A stretch of 17,816 nt of DNA, taken from NCBI GenBank assembly GCA_026770585.1, contig MU646345.1:909370-927185 (forward strand), given 5' to 3'. Numbering within the stretch: the stretch's first letter is position 1; every line of letters starts with the position of its first letter. The position numbers and the translations under genes were made by a program. The notes beneath the pieces are model-generated. The model saw only the letters and a list, made by a program, of their open reading frames with translations, was not told the DNA's origin and searched no databases. Below, piece after piece: positions 1 through 15,560 of the stretch. Source of the DNA: Baffinella frigidus (lineage: Eukaryota > Cryptophyceae > Cryptomonadales > Baffinellaceae).

Positions 1-138
1 TGTGGGGTGTAGGGTGTAGGGTGTAGGGTGTAGGGTGTAGGGTGTGGGGTGTAGGGTGTAGGGTGTAGGGTGTAGGGTGTAGGGTGTAGGGTGTAGGGTG
101 TAGGGTGTAGGGTGTATGGTGTAGGGTGTAGGGTTCAG
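1..138 (+). repeat. TGTAGGG heptamer array (telomere-like variant)
   Basis: About 19 nearly perfect tandem copies of TGTAGGG, a one-base variant of the TTTAGGG telomere repeat, ending in GGTTCAGGG just beside exon 6 of the Yip1-like gene. It lies immediately 3' of that exon's donor on the minus strand, so it is best read as intronic, not as a chromosome end. The array runs off the left edge. Confidence 0.9.
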
Positions 139-144
139 GGCTAC

Positions 145-7976
<7,832 letters not shown>

Positions 7977-8123
7977 GAAATTCAGGCCCTGTGATTGCGC
8001 CGCGCCAGCTCCTCCCGAGCCGGGGCGCACCACCGACCTCAGCCGCTCTTCTCCACCCAACATCCCGCCAACACTGACGTAAGCAATCAGCCGGAGCTCG
8101 CCAACGTGTCACCCAGCGCAAAT

Positions 8124-8613
8124 TTGACGTTCGATCTTCCCCAAAAGCTGATTAATTCACTTTTGGGGACCCGTGAGTGACTTTACAAAAAGGGGGTGAA
8201 AATTTCATCCCGGCGAGTATTTCTGAGAAATACGATTTCGGGGATCTCCGATTCGATTTGCAACGAAAATTACTACACGGACGTGACTGAAAATGTCCGG
8301 TGTGTAGTAATTTTCGTTGCCAGGATCGTATTTCTCAGAAATACTACCCAGGATGAAATTGGTGGAGAGAAAAGTTTTACTAAATTTAGTTTTATGACCA
8401 TAAGGTGTCTTCCGACGCGCGCCCAAAAACTCTGAGACAACTTTTGAGGAACAGAACCGAAAGTTGGTTCACAAATGTGGTTTCGGATTTTGGGGGCGCG
8501 GCGCGGAACAAGCCGAACAGAAACCTCGATTTCTCGAAGCTGGGCCCCAAAATCTGGGGCCCAAAAGGTTGACGTTCGATCTTCCCAAAAGCTGATTTAT
8601 TCACTTTTGGGAG
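8124..8613 (+). repeat. Two copies of a CCAAAAGCTGATT-TTCACTTTTGG hairpin repeat
   Basis: TTGACGTTCGATCTTCCCC, then CCCAAAAG, a 12-base loop and CTTTTGGG occur at 8124-8169 and again at 8571-8612, differing at a few bases. Each can fold into a short hairpin. They lie upstream of the Yip1-like gene and flank the MITE at 8201-8360. Confidence 0.78.
8201..8360. mobile_element. MITE with AATTTCATCC ends
   Basis: 160 bp: AATTTCATCC ... GAGTATTTCTGAGAAATACGAT and its inverted partner ATCGTATTTCTCAGAAATACT ... GGATGAAATT. The inner arms GCAACGAAAATTACTACACGG and GTGTGTAGTAATTTTCGTTG are shared with the TTATCCGGGG family although the outer ends differ. Confidence 0.87.
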
Positions 8614-9220
8614 AACGTGGCTTGAGATTTTATGAAGATCTTTTCTACGGAAAGGCGTGTCGCTGGGCTGTGTTGGGCGACATGAAAACCTAAACCACCC
8701 TGGAGGGGACTTGCGGCCAATCCCGAATAACCCTTTATCGCAAAAGTTGACATGATTTATACCACTAAAATACATATTAGACCTTTTGGTACCAGATCCA
8801 TTCATCACGGGGCAGCCGCATTGCGGCCGCATCTCAAGGGGAGTTGACTTAAGAATGCTCAAAATACCATAATGTTCCATCCAGGGTGGGGACCTAAAAG
8901 ATATGGTAGTGGCAGTGTCTTGGAAAGAAAGGCGCTGGTGCAGAACACACATGCTTTCCTAACCTCACCTCAATTCTGCGCCGTGCATTTCCTCTGTCGA
9001 ATAAAGTCAACAAGTGTCAACCTACAGTTCACAATCTTGGAAGGTGGCAGACAGTGAAGGATTCCAGCTTGTTTAGGGGTTCGCCCACGACAGACCTCAC
9101 AGAAAGACCAAATCACTTCTGTCCCTCTTAATTTTTAGTACCAGCTCGCCGGAATCCGGCGAGAAGCCGGCGAGCTTATGGGGAGCTTGTACAATTGAGG
9201 ATTTGGTCCTCCTGCGCGGG
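8614..9220. other. Intergenic-looking stretch, no supported gene
   Basis: A 186-codon minus-strand frame covers 8392-8952 but includes the hairpin repeat at 8571-8612, has no recognisable motif or splice context, and looks fortuitous. TTTTCTACGGAAAGGCGTG (8640) recurs in diverged form near 10260. A CGCCGGAATCCGGCGAGAAGCCGGCG self-complementary motif lies at about 9147-9172. Confidence 0.5.
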
Positions 9221-9225
9221 GCTGG

Positions 9226-9308
9226 TGCCTTTAGATCCTTGTTTTTGTTAACTCCCACAATGGGCGGACACCGAAACTAATTCTGCAGGAAGGCCATGCT
9301 TCCTGTCG
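9226..9308 (-). pseudogene. Repeat copy encoding a degraded MAFLQN..VSA peptide
   Basis: The minus strand reads ATGGCCTTCCTGCAGAAT followed by a stop, then VSAHCGS and a further stop. This is the decayed form of the peptide that is open at 11490-11657. Confidence 0.6.
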
Positions 9309-9602
9309 GCCACTTTGGTGCTTTGGTGGTGCTTTGGTGCTTTTATTTACACTCACATCGAAGGTCACAACCCACCTCACTCTTGAGGAGTTGGGAGTAA
9401 TCTACGGATGAGCTTCTCGACCCCACCCACACAGGTCCAAAGGCTGCAGACCACCGTGATCCCCGGATATCCGGGGATAAGGTGACCATCTCCAAAACCA
9501 AACGAAGAAGAAGGATCCAATGCTAGGATCCAATTCTCGGTCAAAGGTGTTCCCTTTAGCCGGTTGATAAAAAAAGAGAACGAGAGAGAAAAAGAGAAAG
9601 TT

Positions 9603-9603
<1 letters not shown>

Positions 9604-9659
<56 letters not shown>

Positions 9660-9697
9660 TAGAAAGAGAAAGAGGGAGAGAAAGAGAGAGAGAGAGG

Positions 9698-9734
<37 letters not shown>

Positions 9735-9755
9735 AGAAAGAGAAAGAGAGAGCGA
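9604..9755 (+). repeat. GT/GA microsatellite
   Basis: TGTGTGTGTG followed by about 140 bases of imperfect GA dinucleotides with AAAG interruptions. The Arg-Glu and Ser-Leu runs in both directions are translation of the microsatellite, not genes. Confidence 0.95.
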
Positions 9756-10430
9756 GACAGGATGCCATAATTTTCGTGGATTGTCTCAAAATGCGCTTTT
9801 GAAATCCACACAAGGAAACATGCCCAAACAATTGAGTCAACTTTTCACGAACATGGCGTCTGTTCAGCATGTTCCTGTGCTCCGTTGGACAGGGATCTTC
9901 AACCGCGGCTCAGAAAGTGGGCAGTGGGGCTCATAACTTCAAATTTGAAGAAAATAACCTTAGACAACCTTAGGATGAACCGCTCCAAACCACCGGGCCC
10001 CCTGGATCCCTTTTCGCCCGCCGATTACGATTCGGGCATGCGGCTCTGATGTGAAAACCTTTTTTTTAAAAAAAACTGGGTTTCAATGAGTACAGATCGT
10101 TTTGTGTAGTATATTTGATTACCAAAGTTTTTCAAATCAAAAAGTTTTCACATGAGCTCTGCCGTGTCCGCCTCAGAGCCATCCTCAAGAACACACCTTT
10201 TATCCCATCTTCACGAGCCCTGAAAATTCACGAGCCTCAGTTTCTTTTTTACGCGGACCCTTTCTACGAAAGGGCGTGGTGTGGCCCTCTGCACTAGGCC
10301 TGAGACTCCGCTTGGGAAGCCAAGGCCCGACGCACAAGCGAGACCAAAAACAAGTTCATTCGTCAACCACCGAGGCTCGTCATCTGTCCGACCGAGGCTC
10401 ACAAGGCCCCTGCCCGCCGCAGCGTCCGCC
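9756..10430. other. No supported gene
   Basis: Unique-looking sequence with a few inverted words (CTTTTTTTTTAAAAAAAA at 10061-10075) and a TTTCTACGAAAGGGCGTGG segment also present in diverged form near 8640. No exon-like pattern recognised. Confidence 0.4.
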
Positions 10431-10431
10431 T

Positions 10432-10540
10432 TTAGGTCCTTGAGGTTCTTCGAGCTCCCAACATAGGCGGACACCGGAACTTATCCTGCAGAAAAGCCAT
10501 GCTTCCTTTCGGATCACATTCAGGCCCCCCCGGTGCAGAG
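10432..10540 (-). pseudogene. Repeat copy encoding a frameshifted YVGSSKN peptide
   Basis: The minus strand reads ATGGCTTTTCTGCAGGATAAGTTCCGG, then lacks one G relative to the copy at 11490 and continues VSAYVGSSKNLKDLKADAAA in the other frame. It is one of four copies in the window, in both orientations. Confidence 0.65.
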
Positions 10541-10563
10541 GATCGCGGCAGAAACCGTCCGCC

Positions 10564-10765
10564 ACAGGGGTACCTCGCTGCTCATAAGAACCCCCCCCCC
10601 CCTGGGACCACCGTAGGGCCCTAGGCAAAGGCCTACCGTAGGGTCCTACAGGGGTACCTCGCTTATAAGAAACCGCCCCACCCCTAGGACCACCGTAGGG
10701 CCCTAGGCAAAGGCCTACTGTAGAGTTCTAGGGGGGCGCGGTTTCTTGTGAGCGAGGTACCCCTG
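10564..10765. mobile_element. ACAGGGGTACCTCGCTC palindromic element, one partial and one full copy
   Basis: 10564-10647 is a left half. 10648-10765 is a full copy running from ACAGGGGTACCTCGCTTATAAGAAACCGC to GCGGTTTCTTGTGAGCGAGGTACCCCTG, with an inner CCTACNGTAGG palindrome. The two share the sequence GGACCACCGTAGGGCCCTAGG, so they arose by head-to-tail duplication. Confidence 0.88.
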
Positions 10766-10920
10766 CGGGCCCCAGCCGCTAAAGTCTTCTGCTGAACCAT
10801 TGCCTCGAGGACAGTGTCCATTACCGGAGCACACCTCCGGAACCAAACCCTCAAGGGTTGGGTTCCGGAGGTTCTAACCACTCCTCGAACCGCCACCCAG
10901 TTGGGCAGAGTCCCTCACCT

Positions 10921-11047
10921 ACAGGGGTACCTCGCTCATGAGAAACCGCCCCCCCCCAGGACCCTACAGTAGGACCATGCCTAATGCCTAGGGCCCTATG
11001 GTGGTCCTAGGGAGGGAGGCGGTTTCTTACGAGCGAGGTACCCCTGT
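10921..11047. mobile_element. ACAGGGGTACCTCGCTC palindromic element
   Basis: 127 bp, with ends ACAGGGGTACCTCGCTCATG and AGCGAGGTACCCCTGT forming near-perfect inverted repeats of about 30 bp; the inner part is built from CCTAGGNCC and CCTACAGTAGG motifs. Confidence 0.9.
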
Positions 11048-11096
11048 ACTCAGCCGATCTGAGCGTTTGAAGCTGGGTCTGGAAGGTACGGGCCCT

Positions 11097-11228
11097 ACAG
11101 GGGTACCTTGCTCATAAGAAAGCGCCCACCCCCTAGGACCACCATAGGACCCTGGGCATGGTCCCACTGTAGGGTCCTAGCTAGGTCCTTTAGGGGGAGG
11201 CGGTTTCTTAAGAGCGAGGTACCCCTGT
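11097..11228. mobile_element. ACAGGGGTACCTCGCTC palindromic element
   Basis: 132 bp, left end ACAGGGGTACCTTGCTCATAAGAAA, right end TTTCTTAAGAGCGAGGTACCCCTGT; same family as the neighbouring copies. Confidence 0.9.
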
Positions 11229-11307
11229 AGCTTCCCAAGGCCGACCCTGCGTTCTGGAGATACGCACCCCAAAACGGAACGTTTCATATGGACGTGATTT
11301 ACCCCCT

Positions 11308-11426
11308 ACAGGGGTACATCGCTCACAAGAAACCGCCTACCCCTTGGGATCACCATAGAGCCCTACGCATAGGCCTACTGTAGGGTCCTAGTGGGGGGGA
11401 GTTTCTTATGAGCGAGGTACCCCTGT
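11308..11426. mobile_element. ACAGGGGTACCTCGCTC palindromic element
   Basis: 119 bp, left end ACAGGGGTACATCGCTCACAAGAAA, right end TTTCTTATGAGCGAGGTACCCCTGT. An open frame reading MSEVPLYG starts in its right end and is a by-product of the repeat. Confidence 0.9.
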
Positions 11427-11489
11427 ACGGGCAGCAAAAGCGTCCGTCTTTTCGATCACGACTTGAACTGACGCGGTTCATACTTTGGC

Positions 11490-11657
11490 ATGGCCTTTCT
11501 ACAGAACAAGTTCCGGGTGTCCGCCTATGTTGGGAGTTCGAAGAACCTACAGGACCTCACAGACCTAAAGGTTCTTTACTCACTCCCCGAGCGAGATGCA
11601 CCCGCACGACGTGTGAACAATCTTGCATCCCTTACGTGGCGAGGCGGTCAAAGTTGA
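11490..11657 (+). CDS. Small open frame, repeated MAFLQNKFRVSAYVGSSKN peptide
   Basis: 55 codons, beginning MAFLQNKFRVSAYVGSSKN, continuing LQDLTDLKVLY and ending in a TGA inside an adjacent MITE. I do not recognise the function. Three other copies (9226-9308, 10432-10540 and the split copy at 12670-13245) share the peptide with mostly conservative changes but carry stops, a frameshift or an insertion, so the family looks like a once-coding dispersed sequence, perhaps a piece of a transposon or of a multicopy gene. This copy is the only intact one and is still only a fragment. Confidence 0.35.
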   Translation: MAFLQNKFRVSAYVGSSKNLQDLTDLKVLYSLPERDAPARRVNNLASLTWRGGQS

Positions 11658-11730
11658 CCGCCAAGAGGTCCTAGGCAGGTCCTAGGGCCCTACGGTAGGG
11701 CGTATGAGCCTACTCGCCACTTAAGGGATA
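11636..11730 (-). mobile_element. TATCCCTTAAGTGGC element, copy 1
   Basis: Ends ATCCCTTACGTGGCGAG and CTCGCCACTTAAGGGATA, with an inner GGTCAAAGTTGACCGCC palindrome and a CCCTACGGTAGGGC hairpin. It is nearly the reverse complement of 12226-12320. Confidence 0.85.
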
Positions 11731-11978
11731 TTCCCCTCTTAGGCGGACCGACCCCCGAAATAGCCCAAGTATCTACCCCTAATACATCACGCTGAATCGC
11801 ATCTAGGGGCACCACGCTCGTAAGAAACAGTTCTGATAAGAACGGGGCGTTTTGCATCCCGGGCCTAGCTCATAAGAAACGGTTTTGACTAGGGGCGTTT
11901 TGTATTCCGCGGCTCTCGTCCCGAGACGGGCCCGTCCTGGGGCTGCGTGCCCACACGGCAAGGCGCGTGAGGGTATCT
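11731..11978. other. Diverged element remnants
   Basis: GGGGCACCACGCTCGTAAGAAAC (11805) and GCTCATAAGAAACGGTTTTGAC (11868) look like decayed ends of the ACAGGGGTACC family. CCGAAATAGCCCAA.TAT is shared with 12417-12432 and CTCGTCCCGAGA with 12478-12489. Confidence 0.5.
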
Positions 11979-12097
11979 ACAGGGGTACCTCGCTCATAAG
12001 AAACTGACCCCCCCTAGGACTCTACAGTAGGCCTATGCCTAGGGCCCTATGGTGGTCCTAGGGGGGGGGCTGTTTCTTATGAGCGAGGTACCCCTGT
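11979..12097. mobile_element. ACAGGGGTACCTCGCTC palindromic element
   Basis: 119 bp, near-perfect inverted ends ACAGGGGTACCTCGCTCATAAGAAAC and GTTTCTTATGAGCGAGGTACCCCTGT. Confidence 0.92.
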
Positions 12098-12225
12098 AAG
12101 GGCACTTAAGGACGCAAGGTTATGAGGACGCCAAAGTAGATTCACTTAGGCCTCATAAGTAGATTTACTCAAGAGAGTTGACTGGAAACTCCGGTCCTCT
12201 CGAGCGAAGACGGCATATCCCCTAA

Positions 12226-12320
12226 GTGGCGAGTGGGCTCATACGCCCTACCGTAGGGTCCTGGGACCTGCCTACGATCTCTGTGCGGTCAAATGTGACC
12301 GCATGGCCACTTAAGGGATA
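12226..12320 (+). mobile_element. TATCCCTTAAGTGGC element, copy 2
   Basis: 95 bp, ends TATCCCCTAAGTGGC and GCCACTTAAGGGATA, with inner CCCTACCGTAGGG and GGTCAAATGTGACC palindromes. Confidence 0.88.
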
Positions 12321-12660
12321 AGCCAGTCAGGACCAGATTCTGGCCCCGGCTTCAGGCGAAAGTCCTTCGGTTGTTCCCTCCTCGCTCGAGGATCCCCTTT
12401 TCCTGAGGATCGATCCCGAAATAGCCCAATATCCTAAAGTCTACATAAATGACTTATGTTCTCCGCCTGAGGCGGGCTCGTCCCGAGATGGTCCTCACAA
12501 GCAGCGCTCAGAAACGGCGCCCCATTTTTGCCTCAACCTGCCGGGCGGGGGGGGCGGGTCCTCAGAACTGAGGCGGGCCCAGTGATCCCACCCACACGGT
12601 GGGCTACGAAGACTTCGTTGGGGCTGGAATTCAGGTTGTTACGTGACCAAATTGCACCAG
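12321..12660. other. No supported gene
   Basis: GC-rich sequence with short words shared with 11731-11930 (CCCGAAATAGCCCAA, CTCGTCCCGAGA). Nothing exon-like recognised. Confidence 0.4.
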
Positions 12661-12669
12661 AGGAGGGGG

Positions 12670-13245
12670 GGCTTTAGGTCCTTGGAGTTCTTCGAGTTCC
12701 CAACATAGGCGGACACCGGACCGCTACCGAGCGAAGTGGGGGCTCGTTTAAAAGAAGGGACCAGATTTCGGTCCCATCATCCTGGACGTGACTGGTACAA
12801 ATCAGGGGTGTTGGGGAAGCGTTGGGGAAGGTTCCTGCAATTGTAGCCTTTTACAAGGTCACGCCGAAGAGTTAATGACTTGCAAAAAAAACGGACGCGC
12901 TGAGGTGAAATAATGGGGGTGCGTCCATCTAAACAACGATTATATTGCACCTGCGACCGTCAATGTGCTAGTTACGACGTTCGAACGCATTTTTCTGGAT
13001 GTGACTTTTTTTCATGGTCATGTAAAGTTTACATGTACATTGTAAACGTATCACGATTGTTTTTGAAAAACAGTCACGACCGTATACAATTGACCGTACA
13101 ATAAGGTTCTTGGCTGGACGTGGAAAGCTTTAAAACCCCTTTAAAACCCACTTGTAGCCTCCCCGAACCCCCACTTCACTCGGTAGCGGCTTGTTCTGCA
13201 GAAAAGCCATGCTTCCTTTCGGATCACATCCAGGCCCCCCGGTGG
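12670..13245 (-). pseudogene. MAFLQNK repeat copy split by a 469-bp element
   Basis: 13245-13190 carries GATGTGATCCGAAAGGAAGCATGGC...CTGCAGAACAAG and 12720-12670 carries TCCGGTGTCCGCCTATGTTGGGAACTCG; together they match the uninterrupted copies at 10432-10540 and 11481-11577, with the inserted element between them. Confidence 0.8.
12721..13189. mobile_element. 469-bp element with CCGCTACCGAG ends
   Basis: Terminal inverted repeats CCGCTACCGAGCGAAGTGGGG and CCCCCACTTCACTCGGTAGCGG (26 bp, two mismatches), inserted cleanly in the MAFLQNK repeat. No obvious target duplication. The interior has no convincing protein; a 63-codon frame at 12913 is unsupported. Confidence 0.82.
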
Positions 13246-13303
13246 ACACAAGCATGATGCATGCGAACAGAATAAAAGGACATTTTAAAATTTGTGAGGA
13301 AAT

Positions 13304-13343
13304 GATCACGTTTCCGTATGGATGTCCGTACGGAAACGTGATC
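13304..13343. repeat. Strong hairpin GATCACGTTTCCGTA
   Basis: 15-base perfect arms GATCACGTTTCCGTA / TACGGAAACGTGATC separated by about 10 bases; it stands alone next to the split MAFLQNK repeat. Confidence 0.88.
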
Positions 13344-13472
13344 AAACGCTGACTTTTGGCGTGTTTCCTGGGCAATAATCCAATAATTAACTTATGAATC
13401 TGTTCGCATGGATAGCCTCGTGTGGTAGGCGGGGGGGATGCTGGTCTTCAGAACTGAGTGATCGATGGGAAC

Positions 13473-13745
13473 TTTTAGGGTTTGTGGTTTAGGGTTTAGG
13501 GTTTAGGGTTCAGGGTTTAGGGTTTAGGGTTCAGGGTTTAGGGTTTAGGGTTTAGGGTTCAGGGTTTATTATTTAGGGTTCAGGGTTGAGAGGTTAGGGG
13601 TCAGGGTTTAGGGTTCAGGCTTTAGAGTTTAGAGTTCAGGGTTTAGGGTTCAGAGTTTAGGGTTTAGGGTTCAGAGTTTAGAGTTCAGGGTTCAGGGCTT
13701 CGGGTTTCGGGGTGAGTGTAGGGTGAGTGTAGGGTTAGTGTAGGG
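13473..13745 (+). repeat. Interstitial TTTAGGG array
   Basis: More than 30 heptamers of TTTAGGG and TTCAGGG with decayed TTTAGAG and TTTCGGG variants. It lies just 3' (minus strand) of the exon-like segment ending at 13765, the same placement as the TGTAGGG array beside Yip1 exon 6, so it is probably intronic. Confidence 0.93.
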
Positions 13746-13764
13746 TGCAGGGTTGAACACGCAC

Positions 13765-14030
13765 CTCTTCGAGATCCTGGCCGAGAGCTTCGAACCTGGG
13801 GAGGGTGCCGCACACGTTAATAGGGTAACGGCCTGAAAATGGGGTAGTTAGGCCTACGGCATTGCCTAGGACCTCCTACCGTAGGCCGAGACGTTTTGGT
13901 CCTAGGATCCCTCGGCCTACGGTAGGGAGGTCCTAGGCAATGCCGTATGCCTAACTACCCCATTTTCAGGTCGTTAGCCTATGAACGTCATCCACATGCG
14001 AATGCTGTTGAACGAAGGCTCCACGTTTCC
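13765..14030 (-). CDS. Unrecognised exon-like segment interrupted by a MITE
   Basis: Minus-strand 14030-13983 reads GNVEPSFNSIRMWMTF. After the MITE at 13820-13982 the frame resumes as INVCGTLPRFEALGQDLEE (13821-13765) and ends at a donor of the local type, GAG|GTGCGT. Removing the element and one AT copy joins the halves in frame. Upstream at 14035-14095 two or three short GTGGAACCTCC(G/A) words echo the VEP start, as seen for the Yip1-like exons. I do not recognise the protein. It may be a gene copy broken by the insertion, or two separate exons. Confidence 0.5.
13820..13982. mobile_element. CATAGGCTAACG MITE, complete copy
   Basis: About 160 bp hairpin: left TAGGGTAACGGCCTGAAAATGG, right CCATTTTCAGGTCGTTAGCCTA, arms of about 70 bp around a short loop. 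AT is present at both borders, fitting a two-base target duplication. Inserted in the exon-like segment 13765-14030. Confidence 0.9.
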
Positions 14031-14122
14031 CCTTAAGTTGACGGAGGTTCCACTTTGGATAAGTTAACGGAGGTTCCACTTTTGCGTTGAGACGTTCCAC
14101 TCCCGACGTTTGTCTCGGTGGG

Positions 14123-14313
14123 CCACACGAGAATGCTAGAGGGGCCGATTTAATACCGACGTGCTTTTAAAAATGGTCATTTGTGTAGTAACTTTCCTTG
14201 ATTGGTCACGTAACTCTGCAAAATTAGCACAGTCACGAGGTTGGAATACCCTATCCTGGTACAAATGTTTACAACCCCACATGTAAATAGGTTCCTCCAG
14301 AATTTTCGAGTGA
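14123..14313 (+). mobile_element. MITE with CCACACGAGAATGCT ends, copy 2
   Basis: Close match to 4072-4262 along its full length (CTGCAAAATTAGCACAGTCAC, ATACCCTATCCTGGTACAAA); the right end is slightly decayed (AGAATTTTCGAGTGAT). Confidence 0.88.
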
Positions 14314-14317
14314 TGGG

Positions 14318-14588
14318 CCACACGAGGCTACACTTGTGAACAGATTCCTAAGCCAATTGCTGGATAATTGCCCATGCAAGACGCCAAAAGTCAGCAATTG
14401 GTCACGTGGAGAGTCACGGGGCAGGGCAGGTGCCGCCGAACGTGTCCATGGCACTATGTGAGCCACGTGTGACTAGGTGACACGATTTCGAGGCAGGAAA
14501 GTCACGTACCTGCACGCTTTCCGTGCAGGCTTTCCCACAAACCCCTCAAACGTCCATTTATTCTGTTCTCATGGGTAGCCTCGTGGGG
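14318..14588. mobile_element. MITE with CCACACGAGGCTAC ends
   Basis: 271 bp, left end CCACACGAGGCTAC, right end GTAGCCTCGTGG. It contains CACGTG-rich hairpins (GTACCTGCACGCTTTCCGTGCAGG near 14507). It starts four bases after the preceding MITE, so the two are nearly tandem. Confidence 0.8.
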
Positions 14589-14640
14589 GGAGGCGCACCG
14601 GTCTTGCATTTTCAGGCGGCGGCGCAGCGTGTTCTCCTCC
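14589..14640 (-). repeat. Exon echo, NTLRRRLKMQDRCAS
   Basis: The minus strand reads EEENTLRRRLKMQDRCAS, a diverged copy of the 3' part of the exon at 15080-15157, cut at the CCAC end of the MITE 14318-14588. Confidence 0.6.
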
Positions 14641-14687
14641 TCAATTTAAAAACCCAGGTTTCAAATTGTGTTGTAATTTTCACATGT

Positions 14688-14730
14688 TTGGTCACGTGGC
14701 TACACGCTTTCCGTGTGGCCACGTGACCAA
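14688..14730. repeat. Strong hairpin TTGGTCACGTGGC
   Basis: 19-base arms (TTGGTCACGTGGCTACACG and its complement, one mismatch) around CTTTC. It shares its sequence with internal hairpins of the MITEs at 3802-4012 and 14318-14588. Confidence 0.88.
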
Positions 14731-14783
14731 CTCCCCCCAAAACGCCTACAACCAACTTTCATTATGGGTGCGTGGGTAGCCTT

Positions 14784-14922
14784 CCACTTAGCAGCGACCG
14801 ACTTCCTCCCCCCCCGGATATCCAGGGGAACTGCGGTTAGAATCCAACGCAAATGGATAAGATTCCAGTACAAATCGTTTAGATGGACTGAATCCGTGAA
14901 GTCCCCGGTGGCTGCTAAGTGG
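14784..14922 (+). mobile_element. MITE with CCACTTAGCAGC ends
   Basis: 139 bp with perfect 12-bp ends CCACTTAGCAGC/GCTGCTAAGTGG, an inner CCGGATATCC palindrome and a GGTTAGAATCCAACGC motif. Family members are at 2599-2738, 17336-17594 and, lacking the left end, 17658-17755. Confidence 0.9.
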
Positions 14923-14925
14923 TGG

Positions 14926-14990
14926 GAGGCGCACCGGTCTTCCATTTCCTGGCGGCGGCGGCGCGTGTCCTTCTCCCCGCAAAACGCCTG
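14926..14990 (-). repeat. Exon echo, KDTRRRRQEMEDRCAS
   Basis: The minus strand reads GEKDTRRRRQEMEDRCAS, in register with the exon at 15080-15157 and differing mainly by similar residues (K/E, N/D). It ends at the MITE 14784-14922. Downstream of the proposed true exon, so an end echo. Confidence 0.65.
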
Positions 14991-15079
14991 AGGCAGTTGA
15001 CTAATCGCACATTTCCCCGGTACACATCCTCCCCGGTCGCGTCCTCGTCCCGGTACAAACGCTGCGCGGATCACTCAAC

Positions 15080-15157
15080 CGCGGAGGCGCACCGGTCTTT
15101 CATTTTCTGGCGGCGGCGCTGCGTGTTCTTCTCCAGCTTCGTTAACCGCTTTCCACC
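15080..15157 (-). CDS. Unrecognised 78-nt exon, basic coiled segment
   Basis: 26 codons, GGKRLTKLEKNTQRRRQ then KMKDRCASA, with acceptor TCTCTCCGCAG|GGT and donor GCG|GTTGAG, phase 0 like the Yip1-like gene. Highly basic and probably helical; I cannot name the protein. Support comes from the borders and from partial copies on both sides: start copies at 15574-15600 and near 15786, end copies at 14926-14990 and 14589-14640, with substitutions that keep the reading frame. It belongs to a second minus-strand gene or gene relic. A 27/24-bp tandem array lies directly upstream. Confidence 0.5.
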
Positions 15158-15170
15158 CTGCGGAGAGAGA

Positions 15171-15560
15171 GGTCTTATCGCTTAGGGGTTATTCGAAAGG
15201 ATCGCTTAAGGGGTATTCGAAGGTCTTATTGCTTAAGGGTTATTCGAAGGTCTTATCGCTCAGGGGTTATTCGAAGGTCTTATCGCTTGAGGGTTATTCG
15301 AAATGATCGCTTAAGGGTTATTCGAAGGTCTTAACGCTTGAGGGTTATTCGAAATGATCGCTTAAGGGGTATTCGAAGGTCTTATTGCTTAAGGGTTATT
15401 CGAAGGTCTTATCGCTCAAGGGTTATTCGAAGGTCTTATCGCTTGAGGGTTATTCGAAATGATCGCTTAAGGGTTATTCGAAGGTCTTATCGCTTGAGGG
15501 TTATTCGAAATGATCGCTTAAGGGTTATTCGAAGGTCTTATCGCTTAAGGGTTATTCGAA
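15171..15560 (+). repeat. 24/27-bp tandem array, about 15 units
   Basis: Units GGTTATTCGAAGGTCTTATCGCTTGAG (27) and GGTTATTCGAAATGATCGCTTAAG (24) are mixed, with a partly alternating higher-order order. Both lengths are multiples of three, which keeps a frame open (repeats of RVIRRSYRL and RVIRNDRL); I do not take this as a gene. The unit is the end of the AATAACCC-TTAAGCGAT inverted-repeat family amplified. Confidence 0.95.

Noticed and set aside
1-138. Chromosome end (telomere)
   Set aside because: The heptamer is a variant, the G-rich strand runs away from the left edge, and the array abuts an exon donor, so it is read as intronic. A true end cannot be excluded only because the window stops here.
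8392-8952. The longest open frame of the window, 186 codons, minus strand
   Set aside because: It runs through a non-coding hairpin repeat, shows no domain or compositional pattern of a protein, and has no repeated or spliced relatives here.
9377-9936. Ser-Leu and Arg-Glu repeat proteins
   Set aside because: They are translations of a GA microsatellite. The non-repeat tail at 9377-9540 (GGVEKLIRRLLPTPQE) looks mildly coding-like but has no echo, border or family support.
11408-11674. 88-codon frame beginning MSEVPLYG
   Set aside because: It begins in the arm of a palindromic element and reads the repeated peptide region in another frame; the frame from 11490 is the better candidate.
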